Translations under genes and position numbers: made by a program | Shown here: positions 7,626 through 15,817 of the stretch, piece by piece | Layout of the letters: every line of letters starts with the position of its first letter | How positions within the stretch are numbered: the stretch's first letter is position 1 | Notes under the pieces: generated by a model | Told to the model about the DNA's origin: nothing | What the model saw: only the letters and a program-made list of their open reading frames with translations | The model's database searches: none | Source: an uncultured Lachnospiraceae bacterium | GTDB taxonomy: Bacteria > Bacillota > Clostridia > Lachnospirales > Lachnospiraceae | Length of the DNA: 64,000 nucleotides | NCBI GenBank assembly: GCA_910588865.1 | Contig: CAJUSJ010000007.1 | Location: 9,746 to 73,745 of the forward strand | Reading direction: 5' to 3'

Positions 7626-10004
7626 TTACAGCTGGTTGATGGTTTCTGTTACCGCCATATTCCGCATACGTCTGGACGGGGTGTGGACAGCGGCAAGGAT
7701 TGCCGCGAAAACAAACACCAAAATCATCAGAATGGACCTTACAGGCAGGGTCCAGGTAAAGTAAGGGAAGTGGGCGGTTATGAGCTTGTCATATAACAGT
7801 TTACTAAGGGGCAGACCTGCCCCCAAGCCCGCGGCGCACCCGGCCAGGGCATAGGTGGCCGCCTCGGCGGCGATCATCTTGGTAAGCTGCCCGCCATCCA
7901 TTCCAACGGCCCGCATGGCCCCGTACTGCCTGGTTCTGGCGGATACGCTCATGGAAATGCTGTTAATGATGTTCAGCGCCGTAATCAAAGCGATAATTGC
8001 CAGAAATCCATAGAGGAACAGGCTGAACGCGAACAATGTGCTTTGATCGGCCTCCTCCCTCCGGTCCAGGAACTGATACCGTCCCCGGGTCAGGTCATGG
8101 ATGGCCTCCGCTTCTTCATCAGTCCCGTTGGGAGCCATCTGGACACAGACAATGCTGTATCCGGCCTCTCCCATGAGCCGGCCAAAGGTCTCATGGGAGC
8201 AGATCAGGATCACGTCGCCATCGGTTCGTCCGTTGTTGGAAAAAGGATTGTTGGTCATCATTCCGGCGATCTCCACCGTACTGCCGCCCAGGGTCACCTG
8301 ATCTCCAACGGTCAGGGGAACGTCTTTGTCCCAGATACACAGCACATGGCCCTGATCTTTGTAGACCTTTTTTAAGTCGCCGCCTTTGCGCAGGTCCCCG
8401 TCTTTTGGTATCCAGTCCAGCTGGATATCGTCATAGGAGAGAATATCCACCGTATTCCGGTCCACTTTCACGCTGAACTCTGCCGGGACAGCGGGGGCGT
8501 ATTGCCGTCCGAACACATTTTTTACACCAGGCATTTGCCGCAGCAGCCCCGGCAGGCCGGGATCAATCAATTCCCCGCTTTCCAAAGGCGTAATGTCGAT
8601 ATCCGAGCTGTAAGATTTGGTGGGCAGTATAATGCCCAGCAGATCCACCAGGACGGAGAAGCAAAGAAACAGGATAATGCTCAGGGCAAAGGAACCGGCC
8701 ATCAGGAACAGGTTCCTTTTTGATGCTGTCCCGTGGGAAATGCCCAGGGCAATCTCGATGCTCATTAAACTTGTGTCGGCTCCATGGTTTTTCTGTTCTG
8801 CCGCCGCCGCGTTGCCGGACACCGCCGCCGCGGGAGAAACCTTGGCTGCCTTTTTGGCCGGGGCCCGGGCAGCCAGGAGTACGGTCAAAATGCCAACCAC
8901 AGCGCCGCTGGCCATTCCAACAGGGCTGACGCCAAAGGTGGCTATTCTCGCGAATTCGCCGCCCACAAAGCGGTGCATGATTTCCATCAAAAGCCAGGTA
9001 GCCCCTATACCCAGAAGGATTCCGATGGGGATGGCGGTTTTGCACCAGTTCAGCGCTTCCAGCTCCACAAAATGGATCACCTGTTTTTTGCTCATGCCGA
9101 TACACCGCATCATGCCGAAGAACTGGGTCCGCTGGGCAATGGAGCTGTTGAGGCTGCCTGAAATCATCAGCACCCCTGCCAGCAGAACCAGCAGGAAGAA
9201 CGCGGTCACCAGAGGGTAGATATTTTCTGCCGCAGGGTTTTCACTGGCTCCCATTGCCGCCAGAAGGATCAGGTGTTCATTGATTCTGGCTTTTGGGAGC
9301 TGTTCTTTGATTTCAGAAACAAGGCGTTTCGCGTTGGCCCTGGGGCTGAACTGAACATAGTAGACAGGATTTCCCCTGTCCTCATTGGCGGCGAGGATTT
9401 CCCGGAAGGTGTCAATATGCAGAAAAGCGCCTACCTGTTGGCCCTTCACCAGCAGCGCGGTGGTTTCGCCCACACCGCTGTCCGTGGCATAGCGGCTGTT
9501 TCCGCTGCGGAAGCCGGTAATCAGCAGGTCGCGGCTTCCGGCGGGAGTGTCCAGGGCCACATGGTCTCCCACATCAACACCCAGCAGTGTCCTGGCGTTA
9601 GGGGTGAGAATGACCTCGCCTCTGTCCAGGCTGGCTCCCTCTGGGAAATAGGTCATAATCTCTGTGCGGAAGGGTTCCTCCGCGCCGCCCAGCATTGTCT
9701 GGATACCATTGATGGTATAGTCCCGGTCCCCATCAATGTTCGCCATATCAAACCAGGAGGCAGCGGATACGTCGGGCCGGCGGGCAATAGACTGGGCCTC
9801 CTCCTGGGAGATATTTTCCAGATTGATGTGCCAGTTGCCTCCGGTTTCCCTGGCATTGGCGGTTTCGGATCGGATAAACAGATCCGCCATACTGAAAATG
9901 CCTGTCACCAGAAACACGGCAAAGATAATGCACAGGAGGGTCATGCGGTTCTGCCGCCGCCTCGTCTTGGCGGAAATTGGGATCAGGCTTAAATAGCTTC
10001 TCAT
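7626..10004 (-). CDS. FtsX-type ABC transporter permease
   Basis: The 792-residue integral membrane protein has two FtsX-like halves. A membrane span lies at about 20-42, followed by a long extracytoplasmic domain and a cluster of three spans (about 262-385). A further span lies at about 425-455, then a second extracytoplasmic domain and three C-terminal spans (about 665-780). Each half has the Arg-Gln-(Phe/Tyr)-(Gly/Met) type turn after a span (RTQFFGMMRCIGM and RTRQYGAMRAVGM). The start is the fourth codon of the open frame because its ATG overlaps the ATPase stop as ATGA, a sign of translational coupling. With the ATPase, kinase and regulator upstream it forms a four-gene unit of the kind used for peptide antibiotic sensing or for lipoprotein and peptide export; the substrate is unknown. 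Confidence 0.88.
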   Translation of the reverse strand: MRSYLSLIPISAKTRRRQNRMTLLCIIFAVFLVTGIFSMADLFIRSETANARETGGNWHINLENISQEEAQSIARRPDVSAASWFDMANIDGDRDYTINGIQTMLGGAEEPFRTEIMTYFPEGASLDRGEVILTPNARTLLGVDVGDHVALDTPAGSRDLLITGFRSGNSRYATDSGVGETTALLVKGQQVGAFLHIDTFREILAANEDRGNPVYYVQFSPRANAKRLVSEIKEQLPKARINEHLILLAAMGASENPAAENIYPLVTAFFLLVLLAGVLMISGSLNSSIAQRTQFFGMMRCIGMSKKQVIHFVELEALNWCKTAIPIGILLGIGATWLLMEIMHRFVGGEFARIATFGVSPVGMASGAVVGILTVLLAARAPAKKAAKVSPAAAVSGNAAAAEQKNHGADTSLMSIEIALGISHGTASKRNLFLMAGSFALSIILFLCFSVLVDLLGIILPTKSYSSDIDITPLESGELIDPGLPGLLRQMPGVKNVFGRQYAPAVPAEFSVKVDRNTVDILSYDDIQLDWIPKDGDLRKGGDLKKVYKDQGHVLCIWDKDVPLTVGDQVTLGGSTVEIAGMMTNNPFSNNGRTDGDVILICSHETFGRLMGEAGYSIVCVQMAPNGTDEEAEAIHDLTRGRYQFLDRREEADQSTLFAFSLFLYGFLAIIALITALNIINSISMSVSARTRQYGAMRAVGMDGGQLTKMIAAEAATYALAGCAAGLGAGLPLSKLLYDKLITAHFPYFTWTLPVRSILMILVFVFAAILAAVHTPSRRMRNMAVTETINQL

Positions 10005-10684
10005 TGCCGGCACCCCCCAAGGTCAGTTAATACGCCGTCAGACACCTGGAATACCCGGTCCGCCGTGTGGGCTATGGCGGGGTTGTGGGTGATCATGATG
10101 ACCGTCTGCTGGTACTGCCGGGCGGTTTCCTTCAGCAAGGCCAGAACCTCGCTGCTGTTTTGAGAATCCAGGTTGCCCGTTGGCTCGTCGGCCAGGACCA
10201 GGGAAGGCCGGGTCATCAGCGCCCGCCCGATGGCCACCCGCTGCTGCTGTCCGCCGGAGAGCTGGCTGGGGAGATGCCCCCGACGCTGTTCCAGGCCCAG
10301 GACATGGAGCAGCTCGTCCAGATACCGCTTGTTGGGCCGCTGGCGGTCCAGCAGCAGGGGGAAGATCATGTTCTGCTCCACCGACAGCTCCGGAATCAGG
10401 TTGAATGCCTGGAAGATAAAGCCGATGTTCCTGCGGCGGAAAATGGTGAGAGATTTTTCTTTCATGGCGAAGATGTCCTTCTCGTTGATATAGACCTTCC
10501 CGGAGGTAGGGGTGTCCAGCGCCCCGATCATATTCAGAAGGGTGCTCTTGCCGGAGCCGGATTCCCCCACAACAGCCACAAATTCTCCTCTGGGCACGGA
10601 GAAGCTGACGTCCTTTAAGGCGTGTACCGCTGTTTCACCGCTCCCGTATGTTTTGCGGATGTGTTCTGCCCGCAACAAGTCCAT
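10001..10684 (-). CDS. ABC transporter ATP-binding protein (MacB/LolD/BceA type)
   Basis: This cytoplasmic ATPase (227 residues from the chosen start) has Walker A GESGSGKST, Q-loop IFQAFNLIP, signature LSGGQQQR, Walker B LVLADEPTGNLD and an H-loop ITHNP. The LADEPTGNLD form and the family length place it with LolD/MacB/BceA ATPases that work with FtsX-type permeases. The frame is open 16 codons further upstream, but the ATG at 10684 has GGAG about 10 nt before it and gives the usual N-terminus (MDLLRAEHIRKTYG). It overlaps the permease start by 4 nt and follows the kinase gene by 75 nt. Confidence 0.9.
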   Translation of the reverse strand: MDLLRAEHIRKTYGSGETAVHALKDVSFSVPRGEFVAVVGESGSGKSTLLNMIGALDTPTSGKVYINEKDIFAMKEKSLTIFRRRNIGFIFQAFNLIPELSVEQNMIFPLLLDRQRPNKRYLDELLHVLGLEQRRGHLPSQLSGGQQQRVAIGRALMTRPSLVLADEPTGNLDSQNSSEVLALLKETARQYQQTVIMITHNPAIAHTADRVFQVSDGVLTDLGGCRQ

Positions 10685-10759
10685 AAGTTTCACGCTCCTT
10701 TCGTGTGGGACTGCAGGAATACAGTAGCACACAAACCTTACTGTCAGATGAATCGCGGA

Positions 10760-11791
10760 TTACAATTTTGTCATAATCGGAAAATGGATGGTAAAGACCG
10801 TTCCCCGTCCCAGCTGGCTGTGAACCTCAATGCTGCCCTGATGGGCTTCAATGATGGACTTCGCCAGAGGCAGGCCCAGCCCCACACCCTGGGTATCTTT
10901 GGAAAAGCGGCTGCGGTAGAAACGCTTGAAGATATGGTACAGGTCCTCCTGGTGGATACCGCTGCCTGTGTCCTCCACCGTGATTTGGGTCAGGCAGGGG
11001 GACTGCCGCCACCGGATCAGAATGTGATCCCCCCGGGCTGTGTGGTCCAGGGCGTTTTTCACAAGATTCCCTATGGCCTCTGTCAGCCATACCCGGTCAC
11101 AAATAAGAACGCTCTGGTGGTCGCCCTCCAGGTCCATTTCCTTTCCCTCCTGCCGGGCCCGGAAGAAATACTGCTGTGTTATATGGGCCAGCAGTTCATA
11201 GATATTCTCTGGCCCTCTCTCCAGCACAATGGCCCCCGCATCCAGCCGGGCCATTTTCAAAAGGCTTTGGACCAGGGATTCCATCCGGTCAAGCTCCTGC
11301 TCCGTAAGGTCCGCGAACTCCCTGACAGCGGCGGCGTCATCTGCCTCCTGCTGGAGGATCCCGTTGTAAATGTTCAGCGCGGCAATAGGCGTCCTGAGCT
11401 GATGGGAGATGTCGGAAATGGTGTCCCGCAGAAATTCCCTGGCCTGCCGCTCACTGTCCGTGTGGGCGTCCGCTATGGCTACCAGGGAATTGACCTGGTG
11501 GAACAGGTGGCACATGATGCCTTCTTCCTGGCATTCAATGCCGCCCTTTCGTTGGTCAAGAATATAATTCTCAACCTGGAGCGCGGCATCCTCCAGGGCT
11601 TTGTCCCTCATTTTAAGATACCGCCAGCATAGCCCCAAAACAGCCCCGTCCACGCAGAAAGAGGAAGCGAGAAAAATGGGCAGAGGGTTTTGGGGGGAGA
11701 GACTGACCAGGATTGCCGCCAGCGCGGGAAACACGGTCAGGCACAGCAGCAGTCTGAGAAAAAACACTTTGTGTTCCAGCAAGGGTCTCAT
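10760..11791 (-). CDS. Intramembrane-sensing histidine kinase
   Basis: In this 343-residue kinase, two membrane spans (about 9-30 and 38-58) are joined by only some seven residues, so there is no extracellular sensor domain, as in BceS-type kinases. The H-box SDISHQLRTP places the phosphorylated His at 130. The ATPase domain has an N-box (NLVKNALDH), DTGSGI and GVGLGLPLA. The start ATG overlaps the response-regulator stop as ATGA. Kinases of this type commonly sense through their neighbouring FtsX-type transporter, which is the next transcription partner here. Confidence 0.9.
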   Translation of the reverse strand: MRPLLEHKVFFLRLLLCLTVFPALAAILVSLSPQNPLPIFLASSFCVDGAVLGLCWRYLKMRDKALEDAALQVENYILDQRKGGIECQEEGIMCHLFHQVNSLVAIADAHTDSERQAREFLRDTISDISHQLRTPIAALNIYNGILQQEADDAAAVREFADLTEQELDRMESLVQSLLKMARLDAGAIVLERGPENIYELLAHITQQYFFRARQEGKEMDLEGDHQSVLICDRVWLTEAIGNLVKNALDHTARGDHILIRWRQSPCLTQITVEDTGSGIHQEDLYHIFKRFYRSRFSKDTQGVGLGLPLAKSIIEAHQGSIEVHSQLGRGTVFTIHFPIMTKL

Positions 11792-12483
11792 TTCGATCGT
11801 CCTCCCCCGCTCCACTTATATCCCATGCGGCGGACGGTGACGATCCGGGTCGGACTGGCCGGGTCGTCCTCAATTTTGGCCCGCAGACGGCGGATATACA
11901 CGGCCAGGGTGTTGCCGTCCACAAAGTTTCCGTCCCGGTCCCACAGATTTCCCATGATTTGATCAGGGGAGAGAATGATGTCAGGATGCTCCATGAGAAA
12001 CCGAAGGAGCTTGTACTCCGCCGCTGTCAGTTCCAGGGGCACGCTGTCTTTATAGGCCCGCCCCTCCAGAAGCCGGAGAGTAATCCCGCTGGAACTTAGC
12101 TCTCCGGGAGCCTGGGAAAAATGGCGGCTTCTGCGGATAATGGCATTGATTTTGGACATGAGCACCGCCAGCTTGAAAGGCTTCGTGATATAGTCGTCCC
12201 CGCCCATGTCCAGACCCATGATGATACTGGTTTCCGCGTCTGACGCGGTTAAAAAGATAATGGGGACTGAGGAAATTTTTCGTACCTTTTCGCATACCTC
12301 AAAGCCAGAGCCATCCGGAAGGGTCACATCCAGAACAAGCAAATCATATTGTCCTTCCTGCCAGATGCCAAGAGCTTCCTGGACAGTCCGGGCAATGTCC
12401 AGATCATATCCCGCTTTTTTAAGGGCAAAGGAAAGACCGTTAATAAGGCTTAAATCGTCTTCTAATAGTAGTATTTTGCTCAC
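11788..12483 (-). CDS. OmpR-family response regulator
   Basis: The protein has a receiver domain at 1-118 with acidic pocket EDD, phospho-acceptor Asp52 in LVLDVTLPDG and Lys101 in DYITKPF, then a winged-helix DNA-binding domain ending in TVRRMGYKW. The start is GTG at 12483, behind GGAGG; the 30 codons upstream in frame have no family similarity. It is the first gene of the four-gene two-component/ABC operon and probably controls that operon. Confidence 0.9.
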   Translation of the reverse strand: MSKILLLEDDLSLINGLSFALKKAGYDLDIARTVQEALGIWQEGQYDLLVLDVTLPDGSGFEVCEKVRKISSVPIIFLTASDAETSIIMGLDMGGDDYITKPFKLAVLMSKINAIIRRSRHFSQAPGELSSSGITLRLLEGRAYKDSVPLELTAAEYKLLRFLMEHPDIILSPDQIMGNLWDRDGNFVDGNTLAVYIRRLRAKIEDDPASPTRIVTVRRMGYKWSGGGRSK

Positions 12484-12526
12484 GCGAAAACCTCCTTCCC
12501 CGCTGTGATTGGCAGATAGCAACCAT

Positions 12527-12555
12527 AGTATAATTCTGAAGACATGATTATGCAA
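12527..12555 (-). promoter_or_regulatory. Promoter of the two-component/ABC operon
   Basis: On the minus strand TTGCAT (12555-12550), a 17-bp spacer and TATACT (12532-12527) form a good sigma-A promoter about 45 nt upstream of the regulator start. Confidence 0.6.
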
Positions 12556-12566
12556 GCCGGTTTGGC

Positions 12567-12710
12567 ATGGCAAACATTCTGGTTGTGGAGGACGAAAAGA
12601 GCATGCGGCATATTGCCTATGGTGCCGGGAACCGGCAGGATGGAGCGGTGTTTTATTTTATCCATTCCCATAACGCCTCCTCCCATATCCCGTTCTCGGC
12701 ACCCTCATGA
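12567..12710 (+). pseudogene. Truncated start of a response regulator
   Basis: An ATG at 12567 opens MANILVVEDEKSMRHI, the classic first strand and acidic pocket of a receiver domain. It then changes at once into unrelated sequence (AYGAGNRQDGAVFYF) and ends at TGA 12708-12710 after 47 codons. This is the 5' end of a lost response regulator joined to foreign sequence, and it marks a deletion junction beside the intact minus-strand operon. Confidence 0.45.
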
Positions 12711-12744
12711 ATGAAGGGAGGGATGCGGAAAAAACGGGAGTGCT

Positions 12745-13626
12745 TCAATCCGCCAATTCCTCCCGCAGCTGCCTGAGAAAAGCGTTGGAGGCCCGGGAGA
12801 GAACCTGATATTTTTTCCATATAACGCATAGTCCGGCTTCCAGAGGAGGGGAAAGGGGCTTAAAACAGAGATTGCTGTCACCGGTTGTATTGATAAGCTT
12901 GTCCAGGGCGATGACATATCCGAATCCCTTTTTTACAAACTGCGCGGCATTGTAGACCAGGTCATAGGTGGCCACAATGTTCAGTTTGGAAATATCTGCC
13001 CGCAGCCAGGAGAACATCTCACTGTTAATTGATGTCTGGTGGGAAATGATCAGAGGCTTATCCCAAAGGTCTTTGGGGGAGACAGATTCATTTTCCGCCA
13101 GGGGGCTGTCTTTTTGCATCAGCACGCCCCAGATATCTTTCATGGGCAGGTGGATATAATCGTACTTGCTGAAATCCGTCTGGCCTACCAGAAGGCCGAA
13201 ATCGATCAGGCCCTTGTCCAGCTTTTCCATGACCCGTTCCGCGTCACCGCTGTAAATGTGGTAATGGATCAGGGGATGTTTTTTCTGGAGATTCTGGGCT
13301 GTCTGTGCCAGAAAAGAAATACTTTCTGTTTCTCCGCAGCCGATATAGATTTCCCCGTTGATATTTTCATGGGAGGAGGTCAGTTCGGCTTTTGTCTTTT
13401 CCATCAGGTCAACTAATTCTTCCGCTCGTTTACGCAGCAGCATCCCATCTTCGGTCAATGTGATCTTTTTACTGCCCCGGATAAACAGCTGTTTCCCAAG
13501 CTCTTCTTCCAGGTCTTTCAGCTGTCTGGAAAGAGGGGGCTGGGTCATGCGCAGCGCCTCGGCGGCCTTTGTGATGCTTTCTTCCCTTGCCACTGCCAGA
13601 AAATATTGTAACACTCGAATATCCAA
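12745..13626 (-). CDS. LysR-family transcriptional regulator
   Basis: The 293-residue protein has an N-terminal winged helix (LDIRVLQYFLAVAREESITK, then TQPPLSRQLKDLEEELG) and a periplasmic-binding-like effector domain. The start is a TTG at 13626, with AGGAGG 8 nt upstream; an ATG 14 codons earlier has no ribosome site and gives an atypical extension. It is divergent from the aldo-keto reductase operon, the usual arrangement for a LysR and its target. It is a clear paralogue of the LysR at 40220 (shared IRVLKYFL and GMLLRRRAEE-type stretches). Confidence 0.88.
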   Translation of the reverse strand: MDIRVLQYFLAVAREESITKAAEALRMTQPPLSRQLKDLEEELGKQLFIRGSKKITLTEDGMLLRKRAEELVDLMEKTKAELTSSHENINGEIYIGCGETESISFLAQTAQNLQKKHPLIHYHIYSGDAERVMEKLDKGLIDFGLLVGQTDFSKYDYIHLPMKDIWGVLMQKDSPLAENESVSPKDLWDKPLIISHQTSINSEMFSWLRADISKLNIVATYDLVYNAAQFVKKGFGYVIALDKLINTTGDSNLCFKPLSPPLEAGLCVIWKKYQVLSRASNAFLRQLREELAD

Positions 13627-13757
13627 ACGCGGATCCTCCTGTCTTTTTTCAGGTGTAGTATATTTCACGCGGTCATATTATGAATTGCGGGTTTTATAAG
13701 GATTATAGCAAATGATTAGATACTTTTCAAGTATGGAATGTTATTCTGCATATGTAT

Positions 13758-13786
13758 TTGATATTATATGGCCAATGCCTTAAAAT
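13758..13786 (+). promoter_or_regulatory. Promoter of the aldo-keto reductase operon
   Basis: TTGATA (13758-13763), a 17-bp spacer and TAAAAT (13781-13786) form a sigma-A type promoter. A leader of about 100 nt follows, with a well-placed AGGGAGG and a 38-codon ORF at 13827-13943 that overlaps the next gene in another frame; this may be a leader peptide or spurious. Confidence 0.5.
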
Positions 13787-13893
13787 AGAATCAGAATAAA
13801 GTAATACAACTAGGGAGGCAGCGTTTATGAGAGATAGAAGAGCGTTTTGCGAAGGGACGTTCCTTGAGGCTTCCAACGGAAAGGGGGATAAAC

Positions 13894-14142
13894 ATGTTAG
13901 AAATGTCATTGCGGAAGGATCGGGTTATTCAGAATTTATATGACGCGGGCTGCGAAGAGGCATTGATTCACAGGTTTATAGAGCTGTGGGAAGGAGAGAA
14001 GGAAGAAGCCGGATTAAGGCTTTTGCGGCAGCACCGGAGAGAGCTTTTGGATCAGATTCATGACGGACAGATCAAAATCGACAGATTGGATTTTCTCCTT
14101 TACAGCATTCGAAAACAGAAAACAGAGGAGGGTTTGATATGA
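13894..14142 (+). CDS. Small helical protein of redox operon
   Basis: The 82-residue, almost wholly helical protein starts MLEMSLRKDRVIQNLYDAGC and is rich in Glu, Arg and Leu. Similar short proteins are often seen in Clostridia next to aldo-keto reductases, flavodoxins or MerR/LysR regulators, but I know of no assigned function. AAGGGGG lies 5 nt before the ATG. Its stop overlaps the next start as ATGA, so translation of the two is coupled. Confidence 0.65.
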   Translation: MLEMSLRKDRVIQNLYDAGCEEALIHRFIELWEGEKEEAGLRLLRQHRRELLDQIHDGQIKIDRLDFLLYSIRKQKTEEGLI

Positions 14143-15143
14143 GACAATGTTTTACTCTGATGGCAGCGGCTTTGCTCGCGGTAATGCTGTCAGCCTGCGG
14201 GAGGCAGTCAGGAGAAGCGTTGGCCGGGGAGAGGGAAAACCCGGAAACAGCAACGCCGAAGGAAAGCAGCCTGACGGCTGGGGAAGAAGAGCGGATACAG
14301 GAGGGCAATAATTCTATGAAAAATGATATCACTTTTAATTTTGATTCCAGAACCGTAATGCTTAACAGCGGATATGAAATGCCCATATATGGGATCGGCA
14401 CTTACAGTCTCACCGGAAAGACCTGCGTGGAATCTGTTACAGCGGCGTTAAACAGTGGTGTCCGCCTGATCGATACCGCCTATATGTACCACAATGAGGA
14501 GAGCGTGGGGGAGGCGGTGAGAAACTCCGGTATCCCCAGGGAGGAGATATTTGTCATCACAAAGCTGTATCCCAATCAGTTTTCCAACCCAAAAGCCGCC
14601 ATTGAAGAGGCGCTCAAAAAGCTGGACATCGGATACATCGACATGATGCTGCTCCACCATCCAGGTACAGGCGATGTGGGCGCTTATCTTGCCATGGAGC
14701 AGGCGGTGAAGGAGGGAAAAATCCGCTCCCTTGGCCTGTCAAACTGGTATGTAAAAGAGCTGGAGGAATTTCTTCCCCAGGTAAATATCACCCCGGCGCT
14801 GGTTCAGAATGAGATCCACCCCTATTATCAGGAAAATGATGTGATCCCCTATATCCATGACCTTGGAATTGTGGTGCAGGGGTGGTATCCCCTGGGCGGC
14901 AGGGGCTACACGGCAGAACTTCTGGGCAACCAGGTCATAACGGAAATCGCTGAGGCCCACGGGAAATCCTCCGCACAGGTCATTCTCCGCTGGAATCTGC
15001 AAAAAGGCGTGGTGGTAATACCGGGTTCCAGCAATCCTGACCATATAAAGGAGAATACACAACTGTTTGACTTTGAGCTGACAAAAGAGGAAATGGAACG
15101 CATAGACGGACTGGACCGGAACGAAAAGCACGACTGGTATTAA
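14139..15143 (+). CDS. Aldo-keto reductase with lipoprotein signal and internal start
   Basis: Residues 75-334 form a complete aldo-keto reductase with the catalytic tetrad Asp112, Tyr117, Lys142 and His173 (DTAYMY, VITKLY, LLHHPG). Such enzymes reduce carbonyls with NADPH in the cytoplasm. Unusually, the first 20 residues are a lipoprotein signal with lipobox LSAC (Cys20), followed by a Glu/Pro/Thr-rich spacer. A second ATG at 14316 (Met60) has its own AGGAGGG 8-9 nt upstream and gives a normal-length cytosolic enzyme. The gene may be a fusion, or may make two products, one anchored and one cytosolic. An exported form would lack NADPH, so the short form is the likelier active enzyme. Confidence 0.85.
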   Translation: MRQCFTLMAAALLAVMLSACGRQSGEALAGERENPETATPKESSLTAGEEERIQEGNNSMKNDITFNFDSRTVMLNSGYEMPIYGIGTYSLTGKTCVESVTAALNSGVRLIDTAYMYHNEESVGEAVRNSGIPREEIFVITKLYPNQFSNPKAAIEEALKKLDIGYIDMMLLHHPGTGDVGAYLAMEQAVKEGKIRSLGLSNWYVKELEEFLPQVNITPALVQNEIHPYYQENDVIPYIHDLGIVVQGWYPLGGRGYTAELLGNQVITEIAEAHGKSSAQVILRWNLQKGVVVIPGSSNPDHIKENTQLFDFELTKEEMERIDGLDRNEKHDWY

Positions 15144-15177
15144 AGAATGTTTTTTAACGAAATGGAGGGTAAGGAAG

Positions 15178-15768
15178 ATGAAGGTCCTCGGGATCAACAG
15201 CAGCGCGGGAAAGGACGGGAACACAGCGCTTCTCATGGGTACTGTGTTTGAGGAACTGGATAGAGAGGGAATCGAAACAGAGATGATCCAGCTTGCCGGC
15301 AAGGTCATAGAACCCTGTAAGGCCTGCTGGGCCTGCGGCGGAAAAGGAACCTGCGTCCATAAAAATGACCTGTTTCAGGAAATCTATGAAAAGATGGCGC
15401 GGGCAGATGGAATCCTTCTGGGCTCGCCTGTATACACTGCCAACATTTCCGCGAACATGCAGGCGTTTCTTGAGCGGGCATCGGTTGTGGGGGATATGAA
15501 CCTGGGTGAAAATCCTCTCCGCCATAAAGTGGGAGCGGCAGTGACGGCGGCGCGCCGGGGCGGGGCATTGAACACGCTGGATGCCATGAATCATTTCTTC
15601 ATGCTGCAGGATATGTTTATGGTCGGCTCTTCCTACTGGCCTATGGCATACGGGCGAATGCCCGGGGAGGCTTTGGAAGACCAGGAGGGTCTTGAAACCA
15701 TGAGAAATCTGGGGCGGAATATGGCGTACTTGCTTAAGGCTCTGGAAAAAAGCGGTCAGATCCTCTGA
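15178..15768 (+). CDS. Flavodoxin-fold NAD(P)H-dependent oxidoreductase
   Basis: The 196-residue protein begins with an FMN phosphate loop (GINSSAGKDGNTALL). A Cys-rich stretch follows (PCKACWACGGKGTC, residues about 47-60), of the kind found in iron-sulfur flavoproteins and related reductases, and then GSPVYTANISANMQAFLER of the NADPH-dependent FMN reductase family. It probably transfers electrons through FMN in the cytoplasm. It lies 34 nt after the aldo-keto reductase, so it is likely co-transcribed with it, and it is followed by a strong hairpin. Confidence 0.82.
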   Translation: MKVLGINSSAGKDGNTALLMGTVFEELDREGIETEMIQLAGKVIEPCKACWACGGKGTCVHKNDLFQEIYEKMARADGILLGSPVYTANISANMQAFLERASVVGDMNLGENPLRHKVGAAVTAARRGGALNTLDAMNHFFMLQDMFMVGSSYWPMAYGRMPGEALEDQEGLETMRNLGRNMAYLLKALEKSGQIL

Positions 15769-15776
15769 CAGAAAGG

Positions 15777-15807
15777 AGGCTGCCGCGGGATTTTAACGCG
15801 GCAGCCT
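15777..15807. terminator. Bidirectional terminator hairpin
   Basis: AGGCTGCCGCG (15777-15787) and CGCGGCAGCCT (15797-15807) form an 11-bp stem with a 9-nt loop between two convergent operons, ten bases past the beta-glucosidase stop. The T-tracts are weak on both sides. Confidence 0.65.
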
Positions 15808-15817
15808 TGTCTGAATT

